Positions 51,517-59,337 of a stretch of 64,000 bases of DNA are shown in pieces. Position numbers and translations under genes: made by a program. The stretch comes from Mycolicibacterium duvalii (GTDB taxonomy: Bacteria > Actinomycetota > Actinomycetes > Mycobacteriales > Mycobacteriaceae). Under the pieces are notes generated by a model. That model saw nothing but the letters and a program-made list of their open reading frames with translations. It ran no database searches and had not been told where the DNA came from. The DNA lies in the NCBI RefSeq assembly GCF_010726645.1, contig NZ_AP022563.1, forward strand, positions 3,844,001 through 3,908,000, in the 5' to 3' direction. Positions within the stretch are counted from its first letter, which is position 1. The number at the start of each line of letters is the position of its first letter.

Positions 51517-52881
51517 TCAACCGCGCGGGCGCAGCCTGGCCCGGATCGGGCCTTTGGCCACGGTGGTGAACGGCACCTCGCAGCGGAAGTCGTCGTCGAC
51601 CGACTCGATCTCCGCGGCCCGCACGATGGTGGCCAGCGCGAGCGTCGTCTCCAGGCGCGCGAAGTGCTCGCCGATGCACGGGCGGCCACCACCGAGGAAC
51701 GGCAGGAACTGCCACCGGTCGCGATTCTTGACGTTCTCCGGGCTGAACCGGTCCGGGTCGAACACCATCGGCTCCGGCCACAGCTGCGGATCATGGTGCA
51801 GCGCATACAGTCCCAGCGCGATGAGGCTGCCGGCCTGTACCCGGTAGCCGGCCACGGCGATGTCGCGGGTGGCCAGCCGGGCCACCCCGGCCGCGGGCGG
51901 GCACAACCGCAGCGCCTCGTGCAGCACCTGCTGGGTGTAACCGAGCCGGGGCACGTCGTCGGGCGTCAGTTCGCCGTCCCCGATCCCGGCCGCTTCGGCG
52001 GCGACGCGGCGCTGCACCTCGGGGTGGCGCCCGAGCACCCACAGCGAGTACGTCAGCGCGGTCGCGGTGGTGTCGTGGCCGGCCAGCATGAAGATCAAGA
52101 GGTCGTTGGAGATGTCGGCGTCGGAGAGCGGCCGCCCGGTCTGCGGGTCGGTCGCGGCGATCAGGGCCTGCACGAGCGGCGCGTCCCGCGCCGGGTCGGC
52201 TCGGCAGGCGCGCACCATGTCGTCGGTGATCGCGCGCATGGCCGCCACCGCGGCGCGGGTACGGCGCCGCGCCGGCGTCGGCAACCAGCGCGGGGCCCGC
52301 AGCGGCCGCAGGGCGCGGTCGGCGGTGTAGGACGACGCCACGTGCATACAGCGGGCGATGGTGTCGGCACGCTCGTTGAGATCGACACCGAGTACCGACC
52401 GGCCCAGCGACTGCATCGCCACCCGGCGGCATTCCGCGTCCAGGTCGACCTCACCGCCGGCCGGCCACCGGTCGACGAAAGCTTGTGCAGCCCTGGACAT
52501 GTGACCACCGAAATCGCGCACGCTGTGCTTGGTGAAGACCGGCTGCAACGCGCGTTTGCGGGGCCGCCACTGCTCGTTGGGCAGTACGAACAGGCTGTCA
52601 CCGGCCGCATGCTGCACTTCTTCGTGGATGATGCACCGTTCGGAGGCGGCGTCGCTGCGGCCCAGCACGTCCCGCATCCCCTCCGGCGACATCACCGCCA
52701 CGATCGGCGGGATCAGCGTGCGCGGGCCGAACTGGATGCGGGTGACGGGACCGCCGGCGTCGCGGATGACCTCCTGCCCGGTGTCCAGTCTGCGGACCAG
52801 CCCGGCCAGCTGCCACGGCGGAAGGGGGTTGCGCGGCGCCAGCGGCAACGATGCGACCGGGGGCGCCTCGGTGGCGGTCAC
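51517..52881 (-). CDS. Cytochrome P450
   Basis: 454-residue monooxygenase with all landmark motifs: I-helix AGHDTTA (267-273), ExxR in HEALR (E322-R325) and heme-binding FLGGGRPCIG with Cys402. It lacks a membrane anchor, as expected for bacterial P450. GTG at 52881 overlaps the stop of the preceding flavin-type gene (GTGA); GTG at 52893 is possible. No ferredoxin gene is adjacent, so its redox partner is elsewhere, unless the upstream flavin-type protein helps. Substrate unknown. Confidence 0.92.
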   Translation of the reverse strand: MTATEAPPVASLPLAPRNPLPPWQLAGLVRRLDTGQEVIRDAGGPVTRIQFGPRTLIPPIVAVMSPEGMRDVLGRSDAASERCIIHEEVQHAAGDSLFVLPNEQWRPRKRALQPVFTKHSVRDFGGHMSRAAQAFVDRWPAGGEVDLDAECRRVAMQSLGRSVLGVDLNERADTIARCMHVASSYTADRALRPLRAPRWLPTPARRRTRAAVAAMRAITDDMVRACRADPARDAPLVQALIAATDPQTGRPLSDADISNDLLIFMLAGHDTTATALTYSLWVLGRHPEVQRRVAAEAAGIGDGELTPDDVPRLGYTQQVLHEALRLCPPAAGVARLATRDIAVAGYRVQAGSLIALGLYALHHDPQLWPEPMVFDPDRFSPENVKNRDRWQFLPFLGGGRPCIGEHFARLETTLALATIVRAAEIESVDDDFRCEVPFTTVAKGPIRARLRPRG

Positions 52882-53363
52882 GATGCGTGCCACCGCAGCA
52901 CCTCGCCGCGGCCCTGCATCATGACGGTGCCGGGCATGACCCGCAGCCGGTAGGGCGCGAGCCGTAACACGGCGAAGGCGTCGGAGGTCGGACCGTCGGC
53001 CCACATCGGGATGATCGCCGGGTCGTAGCCGACCGGCTCCGGCCCGGTCGCGAATTTCTCCCAGACCGCGGTGCGGGTTTCGTCGTCGCGATACCACTCG
53101 ACGAGGCATTCCGCCGAACAGGTGTCGTGACTGGGGGTCCAGTAGTTCACCGACACGTCCGGGTGCACCGCCAGATGCGCGCGCTTGATCGGCGTCGGCA
53201 CGGTGGCGACCCAACCGAACAGGTCGGTGCCGTCCCACTCCCAGATCGGGTGCAGAACGCGCGTTCGGGGCTTGCCGTCGGCGTCCACGGTGGCCACCGA
53301 CGCCCACACGATCGAATGGGCCATGGCCACGAAGGCGGGGGCGATCTGTGCCAGCGGTGTCAC
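52878..53363 (-). CDS. Pyridoxamine 5'-phosphate oxidase family protein
   Basis: 161-residue split-barrel flavin protein. SIVWASVATVDADGKPRTRVLHPIWEWDGTDLFGWV is the family core near residue 20-52, and VNYWTPSHDTC follows. Two Cys (SHDTCSAECLVEWY) are unusual and could form a disulfide or metal site. GTG at 53363 is followed by coupling to the P450 (GTGA overlap), suggesting shared function. Confidence 0.82.
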   Translation of the reverse strand: MTPLAQIAPAFVAMAHSIVWASVATVDADGKPRTRVLHPIWEWDGTDLFGWVATVPTPIKRAHLAVHPDVSVNYWTPSHDTCSAECLVEWYRDDETRTAVWEKFATGPEPVGYDPAIIPMWADGPTSDAFAVLRLAPYRLRVMPGTVMMQGRGEVLRWHAS

Positions 53364-53397
53364 AGGTGAGCAGCCTAGGCAAGCACCGCCGGGTGCG

Positions 53398-53736
53398 TCA
53401 CCCCTCGAGCTTCTTGCGGAACTCCTCGGTGTTGCGGTACTCGACGTTGCCTTCCTCGGCGGTGGTCTCGATTTTTCCCTTGTGCTCGTCGTCCACCCAG
53501 TCGGTGACCGACGTACCCGAGACGGTGCCGCCACTGCCCGGCAGCGTCGTGGTCTGCAGGTCGTCGGCATTCGCCTTCGCCATCTCCCGGGCCTTCTCCC
53601 GATGCTCGTCGGTGATCTCAGGTTTCGGGGTGAGCCGCGACTCGTCGTTCGGGTCGGGCGTCTCGGTCACGTGGTCCATCTGCACGTTCGGCTGTTTGTC
53701 GCTGGTTTGCTGGTTCTGGGGCGTGTTGTCGTCCAT
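53398..53736 (-). CDS. Hydrophilic small protein, probably disordered
   Basis: 112-residue protein rich in Asp, Glu, Thr, Pro and Lys with no hydrophobic segment, e.g. TPQNQQTSDKQPNVQMDHVTETPDPNDESR. ATG at 53736 is preferred; ATG at 53754 possible. Composition suggests a disordered or stress protein; the C-terminal part (EYRNTEEFRKKLEG) may be helical. It lies 37 bases downstream of the TetR gene stop. No function can be assigned. Confidence 0.7.
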   Translation of the reverse strand: MDDNTPQNQQTSDKQPNVQMDHVTETPDPNDESRLTPKPEITDEHREKAREMAKANADDLQTTTLPGSGGTVSGTSVTDWVDDEHKGKIETTAEEGNVEYRNTEEFRKKLEG

Positions 53737-53773
53737 GCGCTTCGGGATGACCACAACTGTGATCTACGAAACT

Positions 53774-54367
53774 TCAGACGACAACGGTGCGCAGCGCCAC
53801 CGGGAGGCTGGGCAGAAAGTGCTGGCGGGCGAAGGCGCGGATGTCCTCGGCGGTCTCCAGGGGCTGGGCGCTGGGCAGCAACAGCACCATCGCCGCGTAG
53901 CGCAGGATGCAGTCGGCCAGCTCGTCGACGGCCTCGGCGCCGATGCGCTCGGCGAAGCCCGCCGGGAAGATCATCCGCAGCGCCTCGGCCATCCGGTCGA
54001 TCGCGGCACGGTGGTAGCGGCCCGCCAGTTCGAGCACCAAACCAGGTTCATCGGTGAACATCTGGTTGAGCACCCGGTGGCGCCGAAACTTCAGGATCGA
54101 GAGCGTGAAGGCCTCGACGTAGACGTTGGACTGCGGCTCGGCCTGCTTGAGCTCGGCGGCGATGTCGGCGAACAGGCGGACGTTCTCGCGTTCGATCACC
54201 GCGCCGACGAGCTCGTCTTTGTTGGCGAAGCGGCGGTAGATCGTGGTGCGGCTGACTCCGGCACGGCGCGCAACGTCGTCGAGGGCGACCCGGCGGAAGC
54301 CGTGCCGCTCGAACTCCAGAATGGCCGCGTCGAGGATCTCGGTCGCGGCCCGGTCAGCCCCGCTCAT
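53774..54367 (-). CDS. TetR family transcriptional regulator
   Basis: 197-residue TetR protein. The helix-turn-helix VALDDVARRAGVSRTTIYRRF is at about 27-47, followed by NKDELVGAVIERE. The C-terminal domain is helical. It overlaps the MpaB-type gene upstream by 14 bases, so both are in one operon, opposite to the divergent pair at 4832-6453. Probably autoregulates via a site near 55232. Confidence 0.9.
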   Translation of the reverse strand: MSGADRAATEILDAAILEFERHGFRRVALDDVARRAGVSRTTIYRRFANKDELVGAVIERENVRLFADIAAELKQAEPQSNVYVEAFTLSILKFRRHRVLNQMFTDEPGLVLELAGRYHRAAIDRMAEALRMIFPAGFAERIGAEAVDELADCILRYAAMVLLLPSAQPLETAEDIRAFARQHFLPSLPVALRTVVV

Positions 54368-55226
54368 AGGCTCGGACGGCGTATCCGTTGTAGCGCACCT
54401 TCATCGGCAGCCGGTCCCACAGCCAGTTCACCGGCCGCGACCGCCAGAACGCCGCGAAGCGCTGATAGCGCCGCTCCTGCCGGTCAGTCCAGGGCAGTTC
54501 CAGCAGAGTGCGTGCCCGCGGCGGCAGCCCGCCGGTGGTCAGGAACGCCGCCAGCGGGTTGAACACCGGGGCGACGAGCTTCCACACCAGCGGGTGCACG
54601 GCCTTGGGTTTCGGGAAGCCCTTGGTGACGTAGCCGACGCCGTAGCGGGCGGTCTGGTGGGCGACCACGACCTCGTTCATCATCCGGTCCCAATACCGCT
54701 CGAACTCGTGGTAGGTGGCCGGCATCGGCCGGTCGCTGACGCCGTAGCGGCGATACCACGTCTTGGACTCCTGCCAGATCTGTTCCCGCTCGGCGTCGGT
54801 GAGCCGCTTCACGAACGTGTCGGCGAAGTAGTAGATCTGCTCGACGAAGGTCGCGTGCGCCCAGAAGTAGGTGTCGGGATCCAGCGCGTGGTAGCGGCCG
54901 GCCGGTTGCCCGTCGGGGCCGGGCATGTCGCCCTTGACCGTGACGTGGAAGTCCCGAACCTGGGTGCCGGCGTTGTGCTCGTCGGTGCCGTAGACGGTGT
55001 TGAAGATCGGCGGGATGGTCCGCTTGAGGCGCTCGGCGGTGTCGGCGAAGAACGTCGAATGGTCGTACACGCCCTGCCCGAGCTCGGCGAGCATGTTCTG
55101 CAGCACGGCCGGGCGCGGGCCGATCAGGTACATCCGGTTGTCGCCGAAGTAGCGCCAGACCAGTGACTCCGGCCCCAGCGGCAGCGCGTCTTCGAGGTGT
55201 TCGGTGTTCTCCGCCAACTCCGTCAT
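54354..55226 (-). CDS. Oxygenase MpaB family protein (DUF2236)
   Basis: 290-residue DUF2236 protein, second in the window. Shared family features: RDFHVTVKGDMP and PDTYFWAHATFVEQIYY, plus TWYRRYGVSDRPMPATYHEFERYWD. ATG at 55226 (MTELAENTEH) is preferred over 55262. It precedes TetR in the same operon. Paralogue of the protein at 4832, with clear similarity in the His-bearing segments. Probable heme oxygenase-type enzyme, substrate unknown. Confidence 0.86.
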   Translation of the reverse strand: MTELAENTEHLEDALPLGPESLVWRYFGDNRMYLIGPRPAVLQNMLAELGQGVYDHSTFFADTAERLKRTIPPIFNTVYGTDEHNAGTQVRDFHVTVKGDMPGPDGQPAGRYHALDPDTYFWAHATFVEQIYYFADTFVKRLTDAEREQIWQESKTWYRRYGVSDRPMPATYHEFERYWDRMMNEVVVAHQTARYGVGYVTKGFPKPKAVHPLVWKLVAPVFNPLAAFLTTGGLPPRARTLLELPWTDRQERRYQRFAAFWRSRPVNWLWDRLPMKVRYNGYAVRAYERG

Positions 55227-55231
55227 GCGCA

Positions 55232-55257
55232 ACAGTGTTACAAATTCTGCACTCTGT
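55232..55257. promoter_or_regulatory. candidate operator of MpaB-TetR operon
   Basis: ACAGTGTTAC and, 6 bases on, TGCACTCTGT form an imperfect inverted repeat (6 of 10 pairs) upstream of the ATG at 55226. The region is AT-rich relative to the surroundings and fits a promoter. Weak evidence. Confidence 0.25.
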
Positions 55258-55278
55258 ACCAACGTGTTGTGAGCGGGC

Positions 55279-55731
55279 TCACGGCAGGTGCGCCTGGATG
55301 ACGCGGCGCGCGACGACGAAGCCGAGCGTCCCGGCGAACACGGCCTTGATTGCCAGCAGCCACCACAGTGACGCCGTGGTGACGCCGACGCTGTGCAGCA
55401 GCCACGCCACCGCGACCGTCAGGGCGGCGGCCATCGTTCCGAGCCCGAGTCCGGTCAGCCACCCCGGTCGCGGCGCACCGGTGAGATCGAGGCGCCCCGC
55501 GCGCGCCTCGCGGCGCACGCCCCAGGCGGCGAATGCACCGACCAGCGTCGACAGGATCAAGGACGTGATGACGAAATTGACCACCAGACCGTCGAGACCC
55601 CAGACCGGCTGGGCGGGTTTACCTCGGTTGGTCAGCCAGTCGATGGCGGGGTTGAGCACCATGTTGACCACTCCGGCGACGGTGGCCTGCGTGCGCGCGT
55701 AACCGCCGACGGTCGTGGAGGGCGCGGCCAT
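55279..55731 (-). CDS. Membrane protein, hypothetical
   Basis: 150-residue protein with four hydrophobic segments (about 18-34, 46-70, 92-112, 118-140). ATG at 55731 is preferred to TTG at 55737. The previous SDR stops three bases before the ATG, so it is co-transcribed. No recognised domain. Confidence 0.72.
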   Translation of the reverse strand: MAAPSTTVGGYARTQATVAGVVNMVLNPAIDWLTNRGKPAQPVWGLDGLVVNFVITSLILSTLVGAFAAWGVRREARAGRLDLTGAPRPGWLTGLGLGTMAAALTVAVAWLLHSVGVTTASLWWLLAIKAVFAGTLGFVVARRVIQAHLP

Positions 55732-55733
55732 GC

Positions 55734-56591
55734 TCAACTACCGCCGGCGGTCTGCGTCGCACGGAAGACCGCCCCGGCGTCGCCGGCCGCAAACGCGGCC
55801 CGCCGCTGCCTGGCCACCTCCTGCAGATACCTCTCTGCCCTGTCCGGGTCCGACGCGTACAACCGCCACAGATCGCGCGGCTTCTCCGGAAACGCGATGA
55901 TGCCGTCCCCGGCGGCGACCCCGGCCAGGATGAGTCGCGCGGCCTCCTCGGCCGGGATCGAGTCCTCGGGCGGTTCGGCCTCGAACGGCTGACCGATGAC
56001 CGGCGTGCCGAAGATCCGGCTGATCACGTTGCCCGGGCACACCACCGAGACCCGGATCCCATCGGCGGCCAGTTCGTAGCGCAACGACTCCGACAGTCCT
56101 ACGACGCCGTATTTTGTTGTGCAGTAAAGCGATTGGTAGGGAAATGGGACCAGGCCGGCCAGCGAGGCGGTGTTGACGATGTGGCCGCTGCCCTGACGTG
56201 CCATGATCGGCACCGCGGCGTGCACGCCGTAGATGACGCCCCACAGGTTCAGGTCGACGATGCGCCGCCAGTGTTCGAGCGTCGCCGCACCGATGGGCAT
56301 CGTGGCGCCCACACCGGCGTTGTTGAATAGGAAATCGAGGGAACCGTGTTCCTCGGCCGCATGCTCGACGGTCACCTGCACCTGGTGCTGGTCGGTGACG
56401 TCGACCACGGCCGCATGCACCCGGCCGTCGTGCATGCCCAACCCCTCGGCGACGGCCGCGAGCCGGTCGGCGTCGAAGTCGGTCAGGACCACGATGGCAC
56501 CGTGGTCGAGCAGTGCCTCGGCGATCGCCTGCCCGATCCCCGACGCCGCACCGGTCACGACGCTGACCTTGCCGCGGAAGTAGTTGGTCAT
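55734..56591 (-). CDS. Short-chain dehydrogenase/reductase
   Basis: 285-residue classical SDR: VVTGAASGIG at 11-20, NNAG near 90 and catalytic YCTTK near 158. FPYQSLYCTTKYGVVGLSESLRYEL and VCPGNVISRIF are typical. NAD preference is likely because Asp occurs after the second strand (LTDFDADRL). The ATG overlaps a short upstream frame (ATGA). Substrate unknown. Confidence 0.88.
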   Translation of the reverse strand: MTNYFRGKVSVVTGAASGIGQAIAEALLDHGAIVVLTDFDADRLAAVAEGLGMHDGRVHAAVVDVTDQHQVQVTVEHAAEEHGSLDFLFNNAGVGATMPIGAATLEHWRRIVDLNLWGVIYGVHAAVPIMARQGSGHIVNTASLAGLVPFPYQSLYCTTKYGVVGLSESLRYELAADGIRVSVVCPGNVISRIFGTPVIGQPFEAEPPEDSIPAEEAARLILAGVAAGDGIIAFPEKPRDLWRLYASDPDRAERYLQEVARQRRAAFAAGDAGAVFRATQTAGGS

Positions 56592-56659
56592 GCCGACTCC
56601 CGTGCGTGATCGACCGGCACCGGCATCAGATACCAAAGGGGATCGTCGAACCGGAACAC
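56588..56659 (-). other. 23-codon reading frame, possible gene remnant
   Basis: In the 123-base gap upstream of the SDR, a frame ends in TGA overlapping the SDR ATG and reads VFRFDDPLWYLMPVPVDHAR with a possible GTG start and AAAGG just before. It continues upstream for at least 15 codons without a start. The residues look protein-like but are not of a family I know. It may be a small leader peptide or the tail of a lost gene. Confidence 0.3.
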
Positions 56660-56714
56660 GCCTTTGATGAAAGACGACCCAGCCCCGCTCGGGTAGGGGC
56701 AATGGTCCCCGACC

Positions 56715-56957
56715 TCAGCGCGTGCCGCGCCGCCGGCGCAGGTGCGCGACACCGAGCACTGCCAGCACGCCGGCGGCGGTGGCCAGCAACAGCGACAACG
56801 TCAGCAGCGGCGTGTAGTACACCTGTGACGTCGTGGCGGGCTCCCCGTCGAGGATCGGAGCGACCACGACCGGCGACGAGGCCGAGATCCAGCTGACGAC
56901 GGCACCGGCCGCGGCCAGGACGGCCACCACCAGCTCGCCGATGGCGCGTCGTCTCAC
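56715..56957 (-). CDS. Small membrane protein (80 residues)
   Basis: 80-residue protein with two spans (about 8-28 and 48-70) separated by PVVVAPILDGEPATTSQVYYTP, and a positively charged tail. GTG overlaps the next upstream gene's stop (ATGA/GTGA). It is the final gene of the heme operon's membrane-protein group. Unknown function. Confidence 0.72.
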   Translation of the reverse strand: MRRRAIGELVVAVLAAAGAVVSWISASSPVVVAPILDGEPATTSQVYYTPLLTLSLLLATAAGVLAVLGVAHLRRRRGTR

Positions 56958-57445
56958 GGGGCAGACTCCGGCGGGATGCGCTCCTCGAGCAGGTTGGTCA
57001 GCGCCGCGCGGAGCTGCGCGTGCTTGCGGGCCCAGGCCTGGGCGGTCCGGTCGTTGGTCAGCCGCAGCCCGATGCCGGTGCGCCCCCGCGGCACACCGGT
57101 GAGCTCACCGAGGGCCCGGGCGTACTGCCACTTCGGCGTCTCCGAACCGGTGGCTTCCGGGTAGACGCGCACGATCTCGTCGACCAGGGTCACCTCGGTG
57201 CCCTGCCGCAGTTTCTCGGGGGTGAGTTCGACCGAGGTGTGAATCCGCGCCGCCTTGACCTGGATGCTCAGGAAGAGGGTCACCAGCACGAAGAACAGCC
57301 CGGGCACCACCCACTGGATGCCGTAACCGGCCGACAACTGGATCAGCGCCATCGCCGCACCGGCGCCCGGTCCGGCCAGCACCCACAGCCAGCTCGCGCC
57401 TTGCTCGTAGAACAGCACCTCGGTCTGGCCGGTGGTCTCGGTCAT
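56954..57445 (-). CDS. DUF3093-type membrane protein
   Basis: 163-residue protein with two spans near 20-38 and 44-62 and a soluble C-terminal domain (SVELTPEKLRQGTEVTLVDEIVRVYPE... GELTGVPRGRTGIGLRLTNDRTAQAWARKHAQL) that resembles DUF3093. ATG at 57445 overlaps the next gene by ATGA. Function unknown. Confidence 0.75.
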   Translation of the reverse strand: MTETTGQTEVLFYEQGASWLWVLAGPGAGAAMALIQLSAGYGIQWVVPGLFFVLVTLFLSIQVKAARIHTSVELTPEKLRQGTEVTLVDEIVRVYPEATGSETPKWQYARALGELTGVPRGRTGIGLRLTNDRTAQAWARKHAQLRAALTNLLEERIPPESAP

Positions 57446-57888
57446 CGCTGTCCCTCCCGGTCGTACCAGTGGCTCGCGGCGGGCCGCAGCAAGAGAGCCC
57501 CGCCGACCATCAGCGGCAGCAGCGCCATCAGGATCAACGGCTGGGCGACCTTGACGCCGATGGCCAGCAGCAGGACCACCAGGACGCAGGCCAGCGTCAG
57601 CCCCAGCAGCGCACGGCGGAACCGGTCGTCCCCGCGGCGGGCCCGTCCGGCCAGGAACGCCAGTGCACCGCCGATGAGGACCGCGCCGATGCCGGTGGTC
57701 CGGTAGACGGTCAGGTAGGTGCGGACGTCGTCGTCGGAGACGCTGTCCGGGATCGCCGCACGGGCAGCCTCGTAGGTGGCGGTGGAGGCCATCAGCCCGC
57801 CGACGATGAGCACCACAGCGCCGGCGATGACGCACCAGAACGCCACGTCGACGATACGGGGGCGGTCACCCGGTGCAGACGTGGTCAT
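57442..57888 (-). CDS. Membrane protein, hypothetical
   Basis: 148-residue protein with four spans (about 15-37, 65-82, 92-108, 110-130). ATG at 57888 was preferred to 57912. The frame starts 20 bases after the stop of the next membrane gene and overlaps the DUF3093 gene. Counterpart of the Rv0513/Rv0514 region downstream of hemB. Confidence 0.78.
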   Translation of the reverse strand: MTTSAPGDRPRIVDVAFWCVIAGAVVLIVGGLMASTATYEAARAAIPDSVSDDDVRTYLTVYRTTGIGAVLIGGALAFLAGRARRGDDRFRRALLGLTLACVLVVLLLAIGVKVAQPLILMALLPLMVGGALLLRPAASHWYDREGQR

Positions 57889-57908
57889 GGTCGGGTCAGC
57901 GTAACCAA

Positions 57909-58349
57909 TCACCGGGTGAAGAATTCATGGGCTTCCTTGCGGTGCAGCAGATACATCCCGCCCACGATCAGCACCGATCCGACGATCACCGGCGCGGCGT
58001 ACCCCAGCGCTGCCGCGGCCGACGGCCGGTCTACGCCGAACAGGTTGCTCACCGAGTAGACCACCGCCGCGATCGCCCCGGCGGTCAGCGCGGTGCGGGC
58101 CCACCGGTAGCCCTGTCGCAGCAGGTACAGGAAGGTCACGACGACCGCCGCGAGCGCCGCGACGAAGACCCCGTTGATCGCCAGGAACAGCCCGCCTTCC
58201 CCCTGGCCGGCGGTGAACAGGTCGACCAGATACCCGGCCACCATCAACGGCAGCGCCACCAGCCACAGCCAGAACCCGGTGTCGACATCCGGCGGCCGCC
58301 CCGTCGGCGCTTCGTCGGGCCCGCCGGGGGTGTGCTGTGGTTCGGTCAC
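57909..58349 (-). CDS. Membrane protein downstream of hemB
   Basis: 146-residue protein with four spans after a hydrophilic Pro-rich N-terminus (TEPQHTPGGPDEAPTGRPPDVDTG). ATG overlaps the hemB stop (ATGA). Likely member of the heme operon; no recognised domain. Confidence 0.8.
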   Translation of the reverse strand: MTEPQHTPGGPDEAPTGRPPDVDTGFWLWLVALPLMVAGYLVDLFTAGQGEGGLFLAINGVFVAALAAVVVTFLYLLRQGYRWARTALTAGAIAAVVYSVSNLFGVDRPSAAAALGYAAPVIVGSVLIVGGMYLLHRKEAHEFFTR

Positions 58350-59326
58350 GACAGCCGGCGGGCCACGTCGGCGGCCCAGTACGTCAGCACGATGTCCGCA
58401 CCGGCGCGCCGGATCGAGGTCAGCGATTCGGCCACCACGGTGTCCAGGTCGATCCAGCCTTTGGCCGCGGCGGCGCAGATCATCGAGTACTCGCCGGAGA
58501 CCTGGTAGGCCGCCACCGGAACCGTGGAGATCTCGGCGGCCGCCCGCACCACGTCGAGGTAGGCCATCGCGGGTTTGACCATCACGAAGTCCGCACCCTC
58601 GGCGAGATCGAGCTCGATCTCCCGGATCGCCTCGCGGGTGTTGCCCGGATCTTGTTGGTAGGTACGGCGATCGCCCTGCAGGCTCGAGGCCACCGCCTCG
58701 CGGAACGGGCCGTAGAAGCCGGATGCGAACTTCGCCGCGTAGGCCAGGATCGCGGTGTCGGTGAACCCGGCCGCGTCCAGACCCTCCCGGATCGCGGCGA
58801 CCTGACCGTCCATCATCCCGCTCGGCCCCACCACGTGGGCACCTGAATCCGCCTGCGCCACAGCTAGTTCGATGTAGCGGCGGTTGGTCGCGTCATTGTC
58901 GACGCGTCCTGAGGCGTCCACGATCCCGCAGTGCCCGTGATCGGTGAACTCGTCGAGGCACGTGTCGGCCATCAGCACCGTGGTATCCCCGAGATCGGCG
59001 GCCAGGTCGCGCAGCGCGACGTTGAGGATGCCGTCGGGGCGCACTCCGACCGACCCGTCACCGTCCTTGTCGGACTCGCGCGGCACTCCGAATAGCATCA
59101 GCCCACCGACCCCGAGGCGGACCGCCTCGTCGGCGGCGCGGCGCAGCGAGTCGCGGGTGTGCTGCACCACCCCGGGCATGGACTCGATCGGCCGCGGTTC
59201 GTCCAGTCCGTCGGCCACGAACATCGGCAACACGAGATGCCTCGGCTGCACGGTGGTCTCGCTGACCAGGCGGCGCATGGCCGCCGTGGTCCGCAGCCTC
59301 CGGGGGCGGTGGCTCGGAAAGCTCAT
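58346..59326 (-). CDS. hemB: Delta-aminolevulinic acid dehydratase (porphobilinogen synthase)
   Basis: 326-residue enzyme joining two aminolevulinates into porphobilinogen. Schiff-base lysines are K199 (AAKFASGFYGPF) and K251 (MVKPAMAYLD). The metal site reads DTCLDEFTDHGHCG, with Asp in the place of a zinc-ligand Cys, so a magnesium-type rather than zinc-type enzyme. ATG at 59326 follows 11 bases after the hemD stop. Confidence 0.95.
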   Translation of the reverse strand: MSFPSHRPRRLRTTAAMRRLVSETTVQPRHLVLPMFVADGLDEPRPIESMPGVVQHTRDSLRRAADEAVRLGVGGLMLFGVPRESDKDGDGSVGVRPDGILNVALRDLAADLGDTTVLMADTCLDEFTDHGHCGIVDASGRVDNDATNRRYIELAVAQADSGAHVVGPSGMMDGQVAAIREGLDAAGFTDTAILAYAAKFASGFYGPFREAVASSLQGDRRTYQQDPGNTREAIREIELDLAEGADFVMVKPAMAYLDVVRAAAEISTVPVAAYQVSGEYSMICAAAAKGWIDLDTVVAESLTSIRRAGADIVLTYWAADVARRLS

Positions 59327-59337
59327 CGACAATCCCG

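Noticed and set aside
51469..52953. 494-codon plus-strand open frame
   Set aside because: Antisense to the P450 gene, which shows all catalytic motifs.
55253..55266. ACCAACGTGTTGTG as a second KstR box
   Set aside because: Core AACNNGTT present but both outer T/A positions fail.
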